Part shown: piece by piece, positions 14,398-26,450 of the stretch | Layout: each line of letters begins with the position of its first letter | Position numbering within the stretch: the stretch's first letter is position 1 | From: Echinarachnius parma | Taxonomy: Eukaryota > Echinodermata > Echinoidea > Clypeasteroida > Echinarachniidae | Assembly: GCA_037951105.1 (NCBI GenBank) | Contig: JBAMJV010003836.1 | Span: 1 to 64,000, forward strand | DNA length: 64,000 nucleotides | Direction: 5' to 3' | The notes under the pieces: generated by a model | What the model was told of the DNA's origin: nothing | What the model saw: only the letters and a program-made list of their open reading frames with translations | Database searches by the model: none | Program-made: the position numbers and the translations under genes

Positions 14398-14723
14398 AGG
14401 GATCTAGTAACATTGTCCAAATCCACAAACTCTCTCATACCTTGTTGTATTCGTATTACCAATAGAACCATGGAACAGGTTTTTGTTTGTTCAAATTTCC
14501 CTATCGACAATAATTTAAGTGTTCGGATTTTTGCCCACTAGAAAGTAACTGTCAGTTTAATGCGTTAGGGAATATCACTTTGCATTAATTTTTCCGCTCA
14601 TTACTCGGCCATGTAACGTGTAATTTTCACAGATTACCTAGTGGACATATCAGATCACGAAACTAAAGATTTGATCAACCATTCATCACTCTGTGCACAT
14701 GCCAACAAAGTGACTAGATCCCT
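14398..14723 (+). mobile_element. M1 MITE
   Basis: AGGGATCTAGTAAC at the left, GTGACTAGATCCCT at the right, TTAA at 14394-14397. The right TTAA is mutated. Confidence 0.75.
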
Positions 14724-15286
14724 TCCAGCATCTACTAACCTTAATTATTTGCTGGAGAGCTTTGGTCTCCTGGAGAATTTATCAAGCCAAGTGACTTGTT
14801 TTTCTTATACTATACTACCTGTTTGATTGCACACATCTTTTTTCAAATAGGCTTTTTGGTTTTTTGTTTTGCTCTCTTTATTAATTTAGTATTGATTATC
14901 ACTGAATACTAGGCTACCCTGGGTAAAAGGTGATTTATTGTTACATTATAATAATGTATTATTTATAGACAAAGATACATTAAAAGCAAAACCTATACAC
15001 ATACAAAACAAAATACTATATAATACAATCTTTCTGATATAGTCATTTAGATGATTCGTTTTGTTTTCTTTATTAATTTAGTATTGGTCATCACCGAAGA
15101 GGCTATACCCTGGGCAAATGATGATTTATTGTTACAACGGTATAATACATTTATTATTGACAAAGATAAAAACAAAACCTAAACAATCATCAAACACAAA
15201 ATACTAATACGATCTTTCCAATATAGGAATTTATATTTTTGTTTTGCTCTCGTTATTAATTTAGATTAAAAGAAGGCAAAGAAAAT

Positions 15287-15363
15287 GGGATTCCAACGGG
15301 ATTCGAACCCGAGACCTTGGGATTGCTAGACCGGTGCTCTTCCGACTGAGCTATAGCAAATCC
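15287..15363 (-). ncRNA. tRNA-like unit 2 of the SINE (AGC anticodon-like loop)
   Basis: Minus-strand box A TAGCTCAGTCGG (15342-15353) and box B GGTTCGAATCC (15299-15309). Five acceptor pairs form (GGATT/AATCC), the loop reads CTAGCAA, but the anticodon stem mispairs. It is a SINE promoter unit rather than a working tRNA gene. Confidence 0.65.
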
Positions 15364-15552
15364 TAGACGGTGCTTGTCCCAGAAACCCCTCAATTCTCTT
15401 TGCCAGAATGGTCAGAAGCTATTATAAACCTGACATAAACCCGAAGGATACAAATCAACTTGGGGATATATGCGAGGGATCACCTTAATTAATTCAAACA
15501 TATAGGGAAACTGACCAGAAATATATTGTGATTAAAAGAAGGCAAAGAAAAT

Positions 15553-15622
15553 GGGATTCCAACGGGATTCGAACCCGAGACCTCCGGATTGCCAGACCGG
15601 TGCTCTTCCGACTGAGCTATAG
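15553..15622 (-). ncRNA. tRNA-like unit 1 of the SINE (head)
   Basis: Box A at 15608-15619 and box B at 15565-15575 on the minus strand. The anticodon-like loop is CTGGCAA, and the stem CCGG/CCGG is better paired than in unit 2. The 5' acceptor strand is missing, so it is not a functional tRNA. Confidence 0.65.
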
Positions 15623-15780
15623 AATTTAGTATTGATTATCACCGAAGAGGCTATCCTGGGTAAATGGTGATTTATTGTTACAACGTAATATTTAATGCAT
15701 TTATCATTGACAAAGATAACAAAACTTACACATCAAACACAAAATACTAATAATCTTTAAAATAGTTTATTGGGTTTGTT

Positions 15781-17361
15781 TTTCTCGCTCTTCTTTGTAT
15801 GTCTCTTTCCCGTTCCATTTTTCGTTTTCGTTTCTTTTGCTCACTTTACAAAGATTCTTCGTCATCATTCATCAAATGCTACCAGGCTTTGGTAAAAGAC
15901 GATATATCATCAGCATGGTAATGCCATATGAAATATTAATATTTTCAGATTAAGTTTGTTTACTCACGCCCTTCTATACACTCTGTGCTCTCAGTTTGTT
16001 CATGATTTCCTTTATATTACATTTGCGGTTTATCCTTCCTTTCGTCCATCCTTCCTTCAAACCCATGCAGTCTGTATACATGTATATCCAATCCCGGTGG
16101 CGTCTAAATCCATTTTGCACTCTAAATCCCGATCACGGGAAAACTGTTCGATGAGTCAATCACGCATATGTTTGTACGCACTGTGAGCGCCGTTTATTTA
16201 TGCGATAATACCCTCATCGATCGGAAAGACTCAGAGCGCAACCTTGGTCACTAGTAGTATAATGTGCTGAAGTATCAAAAACAAATGGCTACCATGGGTT
16301 ATATGATATGAAATATTGATTTTTTTATATTTTTATATAAAGCATCCCGCTCCACAAAATTATCTCATTATTTATAATTTCCTTTCAAATTTACGGTTTA
16401 CAATCATTCTGTTGTTTTCCTGAATCAGTTCCCTACTAGATTTTGCTATCCACATAATGTAGATTTAATATAGGACATAAAATGTTTCCGTAAGCAAGGG
16501 GTATAGTTACGCTTGCCTTCAGACCCAGAGGTATTAATTAAGCGCTGGATGAAAAATAGAGAAGAATTCGCAGGAGGCGTCTGGTAGTGGACTTCACTAA
16601 TTATGCTCATGTATAAGAACCTCCCATGGGTTACTGAAGAGTTCGTGCAAACTGTAATTGTTTTTCTCACTTTATAGTATGTTTGTCTGTCTGTATGTCT
16701 GTTTGTCTACATGTCCCTTTCTCTTATTTAATCATCTGTTTCTAGTATTTTGTTTTTCTGTTTCTATAACATTTGTATTTGTTATCCTCATTTTGTTTAG
16801 TTTTTGCTTTCTTGGCGTTTCCGCTCTTTAATGACTTTATATTGCTTAGCCTTTTAAAAATGTATTTGTTTACTTCTTCTATTTCAGTAATTTCACAGAG
16901 CCAATTAATCCGCAAGACACGTGCACTTCCACTCTCAATTCATTCTCTAAAACTATCCATTCTTCACAAACGTTAGTGAAAAAAGATACACAGTTAAATA
17001 ATAGTCCGGAGAAGAACAATTTTGCACGGCGTTAGAAGATAATGATAATAAGAAGTTGGTGATCTTCACGATCCAACGGGATAAATTCGAATGGAATATC
17101 CGGTCACGAGTAAAATGTCCAGATTAGCTTAGATTCTTTTCTTCAGGAAAACTTTACAATACAGCGGTAAACCAACTAATTTGTTCCCATGATTAAGGAT
17201 TTAATACTGATCGCTACTGTCGATTGACTACGTTTATATCATTATACATAAATCCTTGTCATTACCTTTATACAAGCTCGCGGCTACCGTATTCGAAGAA
17301 ATTTCTTCAGTATAAAACAAAGTAAATACATAGGATCACGCGATGTTATAACCGATTTCCC
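15781..17361. other. gene-free sequence
   Basis: No recognisable exon. Open frames at 15956, 16446 (-) and 16773 have no known domain. A short GTCTGTCTGTATGTCTGT run lies near 16684. Confidence 0.45.
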
Positions 17362-17965
17362 AGGATTCTTTGACGTAGTCATGAACTTGAAATCGACGAC
17401 CTTGCATAGGTATTCTTTATAGTAGGATTTGTTTTCTTTTCATTGTCTTTTGTATGTTAAATATGACTTAAAATATATATAATGGTAATGTAACCATGCT
17501 AACAGTGGTATTGCCCTTGCAACAGGTGTATAATATGAAACGGGGTGGAAACACCAATATTCGACTAAATCACCAATATAAAAAAAACAGCACATTCTTT
17601 GACGCATATAACATGAACTTGAAATTGTCGAACCTTGCATGGGTTTATACTTAGCATGATTTGTTTTCTTTTCTTTTTTTTCTTTGTTCTTGTGTGATAA
17701 ATAGGACTTGAAATATATATAATGGTAAAGTAGCCATGTTCTATAAACAGGTGTATCTAAGACGGTTTAGAAACACCAATATTCGACTAAACCACCAACA
17801 TAAAAATAAAAACACAGCTCATTCGTTGACGTATAAATTAAACTTAAAATTGTCGAACCTTGCATGGGTATTCTTAGCATAATTCGTTTTCTTTTCTTTG
17901 TTTTTGTATATCAAATAGGACTTGAAATATATCTAATGGTAAATTAAACATGGTAACAGTGGTAT
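17362..17965. repeat. 233-bp tandem repeat, nearly three units
   Basis: The landmark CCTTGCATRGG lies at about 17401, 17634 and 17867, exactly 233 bp apart; each unit also has TTTGTTTTCTTTTC and CACCAATATTCGACTAAA. Units diverge by small indels. Confidence 0.75.
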
Positions 17966-18573
17966 TATTTTTTTTTTTGAAGACCGGACATGACAAGCAG
18001 GAAAAACGACATCTGCCTCTAGAAAAAAAAACAATTTGCCCGTACGGCCCTGACCGTCTTTCAGTACACTTACTTGCTCACAGCAATTCGATGAAACTGC
18101 GCCAGTAAACCTATAAAACTGTACAATAATCCCGACGGATACATAACGGATCAATACTGTAAAGTGGTAATAAGTGAGTAGTTTGTTCTCATAATCAATA
18201 GTCATACTGGCCGCTACTTTTGACAAACTATCCTTTTTTAAATATTCGTCCTTGTCCATATTTGTATTTGCTCGCGGCGTTTTGTAGATTGAAATTGTTG
18301 TGTCAGTAAAATGGTAAATGCTTTTTTTTTTTTTTAAAGATACGTAATATGATCATGATGATTCATTACAACGGATCTCAGTTCTCGGCTAGGATTACTT
18401 GATGCTTATGAGATTTGTTACATAATTATTATTTATGTATAATGTTATATAGCCTACTCGGAACAGTTTTCTGGAAATTATAAATTTAATTCCTCATGAA
18501 TTATTTTGTTATTTACGAGATATACATAAATTAATATTGTCCGATTGTCTAGAAAAAAATCTACAAAAGTAGA
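17966..18573. other. gene-free sequence
   Basis: Nothing recognised. The minus-strand open frame at 17933-18259 has no family resemblance that I can identify. Confidence 0.4.
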
Positions 18574-18801
<228 letters not shown>

Positions 18802-19421
18802 CTACGCCATTTGCCACAATTTTCCTAATCGTTGCCCTTACATCTTTTCAAATCATATTGATTGATTGTGGCTTGTCGACGAAGACGAAGAACAGATTGG
18901 TTTTTACCAACAAGCAGCCAAAATCCATCAAATATCAATATCTTCTCAGACCGTTATTTGCTAGTAAAAAAGGAATAAGTTATAAACGGACTGCGGATCA
19001 ATTTCAGTGCGCAATAAACAAATGTGTTATATGCCTGAGGAAAACTAAAAACCGTGGCTAAGTTTCTTACAATTAAGCGGGAATTACACCGCAGTTCTGT
19101 TTCCCTCTTATTTCTGGTTTAAGCATCCTTGGCAATAATGAGTATCGAGGGGCGGCATTATTTCGTAGAAACGATTGTGCCTTCCAGAATTACCTTGATT
19201 TTACTTCACAAGCGACTTTCTTCGGACGTGACCGTTTTTTTTAATGATAAAAGCTTCATTACATGGATTATATCCAATCAGAAGCCATGATACTACTTTC
19301 AAAGTAGTAAGATTAACGTGATCACATCGTTAATTACACAACATCGTTCTCGATTTCTGAATTACGAAACAAGCACGAATTCGTGCATGAGCCACGCCAA
19401 GATTTACGCGCTCCTATTATA
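18802..19421. other. gene-free sequence
   Basis: No feature supported; one short frame at 18858-19061 is unremarkable. Confidence 0.4.
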
Positions 19422-19609
19422 CAGGGTGGCCCCAGAAAGCGGAACGGGTTCCCCAACATGTCATTAAAGACGCCCTAAAACAAAAACTACTCGATACAAT
19501 TACTGTTCTTGGTATCAAATTTCCTTTAAAAAGATTGTCTAGTCTTTACGTAGCCCGTTCCGTTTTGGTTTTTTTTGGGGGGGTGGGGGGGGGGGGGGAG
19601 GGCACCCTG
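19422..19609. mobile_element. M4 mariner-like MITE, short form
   Basis: Preceded by TA (19420-19421). Ends CAGGGTGGCCCC and CACCCTG, with GCGGAACGGG and CCCGTTCCG inside. Shares ACTGTTCTTGGTATC with the longer M4 copy at 21307. A G-rich run occupies 19577-19600. Confidence 0.7.
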
Positions 19610-20428
19610 TGTAGTCATGTGGTGCAACTTGAATTTTACACAAAATGTGTTGTCGTGTTGTCGCATTGTAACACTTACCGACGCACGTATGCATGATTAT
19701 GCAAACATCAAATTAATTATGTATTGTATTAAATTCCAAGGCCCGTTTTGTGACAGGATTTGAATTTGTTTATGTTAATAGGATTTGTGCAACAACCTTT
19801 TTGAATGCTGATTTTGGAGACATTTAGAATCACAAATCACTAACATGACTAATGACTGTCCTTGTTGAGTAATGAGAGTGTTGGAATTGATTGAAGTGCT
19901 TTTGAAACAAGCACGCGTCTAATTTCAGCGTTTCCTGTTTTGTTCTCTATTTTTGTTTAATGGAGTGCGAAAAAACATTGAATATATTATATACTATATA
20001 TATACATGCATATGAATACTCATATATGCCTATTTGTCCTTTGGGCCTACTACTACATATTGTGGGTTTTGAGGACGTTTCCTGCCCCGTGGCTTCCCAA
20101 CCCCCATTTAGTCCCATTCCCTAAAGAAGGACACTCGTAAATATTAAGAGTGTGTCGCTCGTGCCTCATGGCGTCTTAACGGTTCACAATCATGGGAGGT
20201 AATTTCTTTTGACTGAATATATCACCCATAATGATAATGCATTATTTATATAAATGCCGTTACCACCCCCTAGCTTCCTGAAAAAAGGGTGGGGTGATCA
20301 ATTTATCTAAAACTTAGACGGATGTTTATTGTCCCCAAATGAGAATAATCCTATAAAAGGCAATTGTAAAAAAAAAAAAAAAAAAATCATCTCCGAGCGC
20401 CTCATTCTAGTGTTACCCTCGTCATAGG
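19610..20428. other. gene-free sequence
   Basis: No gene. An A18 run lies near 20369-20387. Confidence 0.4.
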
Positions 20429-20700
20429 ATATGTGAAGAGTTTAGCTCCAAAAGGCGCTAAATCCACTTTCAATACAAATTGAGTTAACGATATCAGTAC
20501 ATATCAGAACATTGATAAGCTACGTATCTAGAAATCAAAATTTCAGGACACAAAACACAATAAAAAATAAAAATATAGAATGATCCACTTTCATATTCCC
20601 ATACGCTTGTGCACAAAGTTGGACAAAGAAACCTGATTTCCTCGAAAGTTGAAAAGGGGGATTTAGCGCCTTTTTGGAATTAAGCTCTTCATATACCAAT
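20429..20700. mobile_element. ~270-bp inverted-repeat element
   Basis: Left GAAGAGTTTAGCTCC then AAAGGCGCTAAATCC; right arm GGATTTAGCGCCTTTTTGG then AGCTCTTCATAT. The arms are about 40 bp. Confidence 0.6.
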
Positions 20701-20894
20701 AACATAAATGCATTTTAATCTTTCTACGAAAATTTCCCTGGATGTCAACATATCGACCTCGACCTCTCTGGTAGCCTATATATAGCTGGCAATAGGGGCG
20801 CCACCAGTGACTGTGCAACCACTTCTTGGTCTCTCATCTCCAGGCCGGTCCACTCTTAGCCTTTTAGCAAGGCCTCGCTGCAGGAACATAGTCT

Positions 20895-21060
20895 GTGCAA
20901 TTAGTTAGGGAGTATCATTTGCATTTGTGCTCACATGTGCCATATAAAAATAATTTAACGTGAAATTTCACACGATACGCAGAGACCATATACCCCAAAA
21001 ATACACATTTAACCAACAATTTAGCACTTTCTGCACATGCCAACAAAGTTACTAGACCCC
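20895..21060 (+). mobile_element. M1 MITE, right half
   Basis: Matches M1 from the TATCATTTGCAT block to GCCAACAAAGTTACTAG. Left half missing. Confidence 0.6.
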
Positions 21061-21306
21061 TTGGATTTCATTGAGATGTTCTAGCTTGTCCCACAAAATA
21101 GCGCTTAGTTTTACCATTGCTGCCGTCGTATGAGCAATTCTTGACATCATTTCTTTTTTACCCCTGGTCCGTTACAATTGATCCCGTGTAGTTGAAGCTA
21201 TTCACTGTTTCAAGTTTCTCCCCATGTCTCTGTTGATGCCATTTGTGTTGTTAGTCATCATTGTCGTTTCTGCACTGATCTCCATGCGAAACGCTGTACA
21301 ACTATA

Positions 21307-21864
21307 CAGGGTGCCCCCCCCCCCCCCCCCCCCCCCCACCCCCAACAAAAAAACGGAACGGGGCACTTCCCAAAATATAGTAACAAATGATAATGTCCAT
21401 CGAAAAGGGTGTCTTTTCCAATGAAAAACGATACCAAGAACAGTCATTTTGGTCATGTATATAGTTTTCGTTTTAGGGCGCTGTGAGAGCACCATGTCAG
21501 GTCCCATTTTTGTAAATTTTTACCAAATCAGTGTCTGATAAATCGCACTTACTACCCGTCATAGCATCGAACAACGAGCAATACGCGCGCCATTGTTAGT
21601 GTGCATCAAGCGGTGTGCTGAGAGAATGAGCATAGTTGTTCGATACTAAGTCTGATTTATCAGGCACTGACTGGGTAAAAAATTGACAAAAATGGGAACC
21701 TGACATGGTGTCACTCACAGCGCCCTACAACAAAAACTACACGACCAAAATGACTGTTCTTGGTATCGTTTTTCATTGGAAAAGACACCCTATCCGATTG
21801 ACATAATCATTTTGTTACTATATTTTGGGAAGTGCCCCGTTCCGTTTTATTTTGGGCCACCCTG
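21307..21864. mobile_element. M4 long foldback element, TA target duplication
   Basis: Flanked by TA (21305-21306, 21865-21866), ends CAGGGTG and CACCCTG. Two ~240-bp arms are inverted copies: GGGGCACTTCCCAAAATATA and GTATCGTTTTTCATTGG blocks recur inverted, around a centre near 21580-21640. A C run at 21313-21337 interrupts the left end. Non-coding, so it needs a Tc1/mariner transposase supplied elsewhere (inference from TA and ends). Confidence 0.75.
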
Positions 21865-21866
21865 TA

Positions 21867-23475
21867 TAGCTTTGCTCTAGTTCTTCTTCGCTTCCTGCCA
21901 GGCCGTTGTCATCGGAAAAACGCAAGTTGGTGATTGTCCGGCCTCGAATCCTGACTGTTCCCTGGTGGTCTTTAAGGCATCAGTCATGATCCTCTCCACA
22001 AAAAAAAGTTGATGAGGGTATATAGGGCATCATTGCCTAACTCCAACAGTTATCTCGAACCAGTCTCCAATCGTGTCATTATTAAAGATAAACTACACTG
22101 GTTGCCTCGTTTTATAGAGTCTCTATGACTTTGATCAGGTTTGCGTTGATGTTGTATAACCTCGTAGCGGTGCATAGATCAGCGCAAATCAGCTGGATTC
22201 GTGTGTGACCGCGACACCTGCTCATCGAATAATGTTCAAGATTTTAAACTTATTTTCGATAAATATACAGGACCGCTTCAAATTAGTTCTAGATCACTGA
22301 GTGTATGTCTACCATGTACAAACAGACGAAATAAAGAAATAAATGAATAAATACCAATTAATTATAAATAATTAATAAAGAAAATAATGATTTAATACAA
22401 ATACATTAGAAACAAAACAGGCCTAATAAATCAACCATTTGAAACTTACCATGCACTGTCCTCTCAAGGAAAACCTTGTCCTTTCTTTACTCCATCTATC
22501 TTCCCCCCTCCCCCCCCCCCCCTTCTCCTACCTGGGAATTGATGACCCTGACTATCTAATTGGTTGCATGCTTGCACCTATTTAAATGCATGTTACCTTG
22601 GTAACAGAAATTACGAATTACATAAGTCAGTGACGTACAAGATGAAAGGTTTTTTTCTTTTACGATCTGAGTTGATAATGCGTTTAGCTTTGTTGTAAAA
22701 TTAAGAAACAAAGCTCCCATAAAAAAAAAAGTAGACGAGGCGGGCATTGGGGCTATAGGGGGTGCAGCCCCGATAAAACAAAAAATGCCTTTTAATTCAA
22801 AGACCACCTAGTATTCGGGCAAATCTAGCTGGGAAAACTTAACAGTTTTTGTTTTGGACAAAAATAGTTAATTTTCGGGTGAAATAAGCTCCATTTCGTG
22901 CAGGTACAAGTTCAAGCGAAGCTTTCATTCAGGAAACGGCCTAACCCCCCTGAAAAGAAAAAAAACATCGCAGGTACCCCCCATGAAAGCTCCTCAGGGC
23001 GAGAAAACCGGTAATCATGGTAATCATGCAATCAATCATGTAAGCGAAAGGTAAACTAGAAGACCTACATTTAATAGTTCTACTGCAGCTATTAAAAGCA
23101 TGTCCTGCATAATTATGACTTGCACTTCTACGTCGATTAATATGGATCCATTTTTTTTTAATTTTTTTTAATTTTAAGCCTCTACCGTATTTCAAGCCTC
23201 TTTCAAGCCTCTTTCAAGCCTCTACCGTATTGAAAGTAAATTAATTATAAAGTAAGTAGTCTGTTTTGGTTAAAATCTTACTTTTACTTAGATTAAGTAA
23301 CCACTTCATAGTTAGCCTTAGATACTATATCAAAACATAAATTACCGAAACATTAACACCTACAATATACTTATTTGGTTATTTTAGATCTTTTAATGAA
23401 GTAACATGCTCCTGCGACATAGTCGCTATTGAGTTGACTACAACTGAAAATACAAATAGTATAAAATTATCGTAA
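21867..23475. other. gene-free sequence with poly-C run
   Basis: A C run with one T occupies about 22503-22522. Three CAAGCCTCTTT-type repeats lie at 23190-23225. The segments 21880-22260 and 22556-22807 have no recognisable coding content. Confidence 0.4.
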
Positions 23476-24006
23476 AACGGTAGTACAATTTTGGTAAGGC
23501 TGAGCTTTAGTAACCAAAACCTTCACAATAACACTACACACTAATAGTTATAACTCCACCATGCTCAAAAAGGTATAGAAAATTACAAACAACTAATTAA
23601 AAAGCCTGTTATCATTCAAAAAGAGCCATTCAAACACAAGAGGGCGCTTTCTAAAAAAGCATTGGTTTCAACCATTTTTCATACAAAATTATGCATGTGA
23701 TGTTTTTTTGAAATAATGATTAGATATAGATCATCAACAACTATTTAAAAACCTCTTTTGAACATTTTTGAAAAAGTGTAGGCTTTTAAAAAAGAAATTA
23801 AAAGTCATCGAAAAATCTGGGCCCCAGATTTATTCCGATTGGATATATTTATTGATATTTCAGCCGTTTCTGAACCGATTTTAATCAAATAAAGTTTATT
23901 CTGCCATTAACATTGTATTCTCTTTCAAATTCAAATTTTACACTCAGTTTTTCATTACTTCACAAAAAATTATTTCTTGCAGCGCCCTCTATACCAAAAC
24001 TACCCC
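23476..24006 (-). mobile_element. M2 MITE
   Basis: ACGGTAGTACAATTTTGGTA at the left, CCAAAACTACCCCT at the right with TTAA at 24007-24010. The left TTAA is mutated. Same order as the 7926 copy. Confidence 0.75.
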
Positions 24007-24170
24007 TTAAGTGTTGTATTGGTAAAGGTAAAGTTAGACGTTTTAACGGATTAAAAATAGTTTGACAAAACGAGCAATGATTCAAATATGTTTATAAAAT
24101 AACACCGATTGATAATGTTGATGAAACAGCCACGGACTTTAATATCACGGGTCAGTATTGAATATCATTG

Positions 24171-24850
24171 AAATTCAAATTGTTCTTTATTTCATCATAA
24201 AACATATAAAATACAAAACAAAGATTACAAATTACATTGAAACAGAAATTACAACATATTTAGAATACAACAAAATAATTATGAGAATGTGGAGGCAGCT
24301 ATGAAAGCCATTGGCTTTATGAATGCTACCCCCGGTATGAATATTTAAAAAAGTATATAATGCCCTAAAAAACACCAAGACCGAGAAAAAAAAAAAAATT
24401 AAAATATACACGACCGAATGCAATATCTAGATTCTAAATCGAATTATACTGTTCAATTAACAACATTTTATATCTCTTTTTTAAAAAAATCATATTCTGT
24501 ACACAAACGCAAATGTGGACAAAATGGAATAAAATTACGTGCGAATTACTCATTTCTTGACCGACCTTGCTCAAAACACTTGCCGAATACAGAGTTTTTT
24601 TTATAATTGATATAAATTAATTTTTTATTACGATTTTGTTTATACATATTCCTGTCTTTCCCCTTTAAATAGGGGTCACATAAAAGGTTAAAGGAAATTA
24701 ATACTTAAAACTACACATGGTATAATATAATTAATCTTAAAATACATTGTCAACATCGAATGCAGTATTTAGTTTATGGGTCGGGTCAAAGCAAGCCAGT
24801 ATAGCAATTTTTTGAAGAGTGTCAAGTTTTCAGTGGGCGGCACAAGTGTT
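24171..24850 (-). mobile_element. possible 3' end of a LINE
   Basis: Begins with ATTGAAATTCAAATTGTTC followed by TTTATTTCATCATAAAAC, the layout of minus-strand LINE tails at 26451 and 32661. No clear reverse transcriptase is left. Confidence 0.35.
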
Positions 24851-24885
24851 TATGGTAAGGTCGGTATATCGTAAAGGTAATTTAA

Positions 24886-25225
24886 AGGGATCTAGTAACA
24901 TTGGCCAAATCCACAACATGTATTGAGAACTCTAGCGGTTCTCACATACCTAATTGTATTTGTATTACGAATAGAAGCATTCTTATTTTAAATTTCCCTT
25001 TCTATTCGTTAAAAAGATATGTATGATTGAAGTATTTCGTCTGTGTACAAAAAGCAGTGCAATGAGCTGGTGAATATCACTTTGCATGTTCGCTCATTAC
25101 TCGGTCATAATGACACTCATTTACCATGGAATTTTCACACGTCTCTCAGTGGTTGTACCAGGTCACATGATTTGTACCAACCCTGTGCCAGCTTTTGCAC
25201 ATGTCAACAGAGTTACTAGATCCCT
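24886..25225 (+). mobile_element. M1 MITE sharing a TTAA with the next element
   Basis: 340 bp, AGGGATCTAGTAACATTGG to GTTACTAGATCCCT, TTAA at 24882-24885 and 25226-25229. Confidence 0.85.
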
Positions 25226-25229
25226 TTAA

Positions 25230-25765
25230 AGGGGTAGTTTAGTTTTGGTAGAGAGGGCGCTGCAGATCACAATTTTTGTGTGAGGTAATGAAAAACTGAG
25301 TGTCGAATTTGAGAGAACATGCAATTTTAATGGCAGAATAAACTTTATTTGGTCAAAATCGACCCAGAAACGGCTGAAATATCAATAAATATATCTGATC
25401 TTATAATTATTTGGGGCCCAAATAATTAGATGATTTTTAGAAAAAAATTAAAAAATGCTTGCACTTTTTCAAATTTTTTCAAAAGCGTTTTTTAAATAGT
25501 TGTTGATGATCTCGCTATTTAATCATTATATCAATAAAACATCACATGCATAATTTTGTATGAAAAATGGTTGAAACCAATGCCTTTTTAAAAAGCGCCC
25601 TCTTGTGTTTCAATGGCTCTTTTTGAATGATAACAGGCTTTTTACTTAGTCGTTTGTAATTTTGTATACCTTTCGAGCATGGTGGAGTTATAACTATTAG
25701 TTTATAATGTTACTGTGCAGGTTTTGGCTACTTAAGTTCAGCCTTACCAAAACTAAACTACCCCT
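25230..25765 (+). mobile_element. M2 MITE abutting M1
   Basis: 536 bp, AGGGGTAGTTTAGTTTTGGT to ACCAAAACTAAACTACCCCT, TTAA at 25226-25229 and 25766-25769. Confidence 0.85.
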
Positions 25766-25769
25766 TTAA

Positions 25770-26450
25770 GACATTTGCCAATGACAAAAAAAAAAACTAT
25801 AGGCCTCCGTAACCAAGTTAACAACTTCCCACCCCGCTTCCCACGTACAACTGTTGACGTTAGTTTGGCGAGAAGCCAAACTGTGTCGCAAGCGCCGTAT
25901 TTGTCTTGTTTTTAATTCGATATTACTACAATAACGAAATCAAAAACAGAAACCATTGTGAAGGAAATTGAATAAAAGAATAGTTGTTCATAACAAAAAA
26001 ATGGAACGAAAGTAGAAACATACATTAAAGGAGAAGTTTCCCCACCTATAATTTACTTTTGATTATGTTCTCTACACATCAAAACATAATTTCATGCTAA
26101 TATGTTCAACGTTTGCCCCCTGAGCAAAGGAGGGGCATCATTCAAAGTCAGTCGCTGTATGGGCTAACCCCATTCATCGCTTACAGCAAGGAGGCTGCCA
26201 TTATGTTTTGAACCCCGGATTGTTTATTGTTCGCGCGAAAATGTCCCTTTAAGATTAAGAACAAATAAGTTAATAGACAAATGAAATAAGGATAAAAATA
26301 ATGATAGGAAAGATTCTAATTTGAGTTCATTGTTACATCACGCGCGCATGAAAAATGACACCTGTGCATGCATCGTTGCGTATTGTTACGTCAAAGACAA
26401 GCATTGTTACGTCACGCGTCCTTTGCGTGCGGTTGCGTACGATCTGAGCA
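25770..26450. other. gene-free sequence with a TTAA-bounded repeat
   Basis: A candidate element at 26029-26248 runs from AGGAGAAGTTTCCCC to AATGTCCCT between TTAA sites (26025-26028, 26249-26252), with weak end symmetry. Otherwise nothing. Confidence 0.4.

Larger units (their letters stand above)
15265..15622 (-). mobile_element. dimeric tRNA-derived SINE
   Basis: A 358-bp insertion flanked by the 7-bp direct repeat AATTTAG (15258-15264 and 15623-15629). Read on the minus strand it is tRNA-like unit, ~180-bp body, second tRNA-like unit, ending in TTTTAAT. Each unit has pol III boxes A and B. The left unit starts at CTATAGCTCAG, lacking the acceptor 5' strand that the right unit keeps. Confidence 0.72.
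14850..15780. repeat. ~185-bp tandem repeat array, three or more units
   Basis: Landmark GTGATTTATTGTTACA occurs near 14931, 15122 and 15668, and each unit also has GAAGAGGCTA..CCTGGG and CAAACACAAAATACTA-like blocks. Removing the 365-bp SINE insertion, spacing is about 190 and 182 bp. A decayed relative of the TACCATGGGTTA block continues near 15880 and 16290. Confidence 0.7.

Noticed and set aside
15287-15622. Functional tRNA-Ala genes
   Set aside because: Acceptor and anticodon stems are incomplete and both units sit in one insertion with a target duplication, so they are SINE parts.
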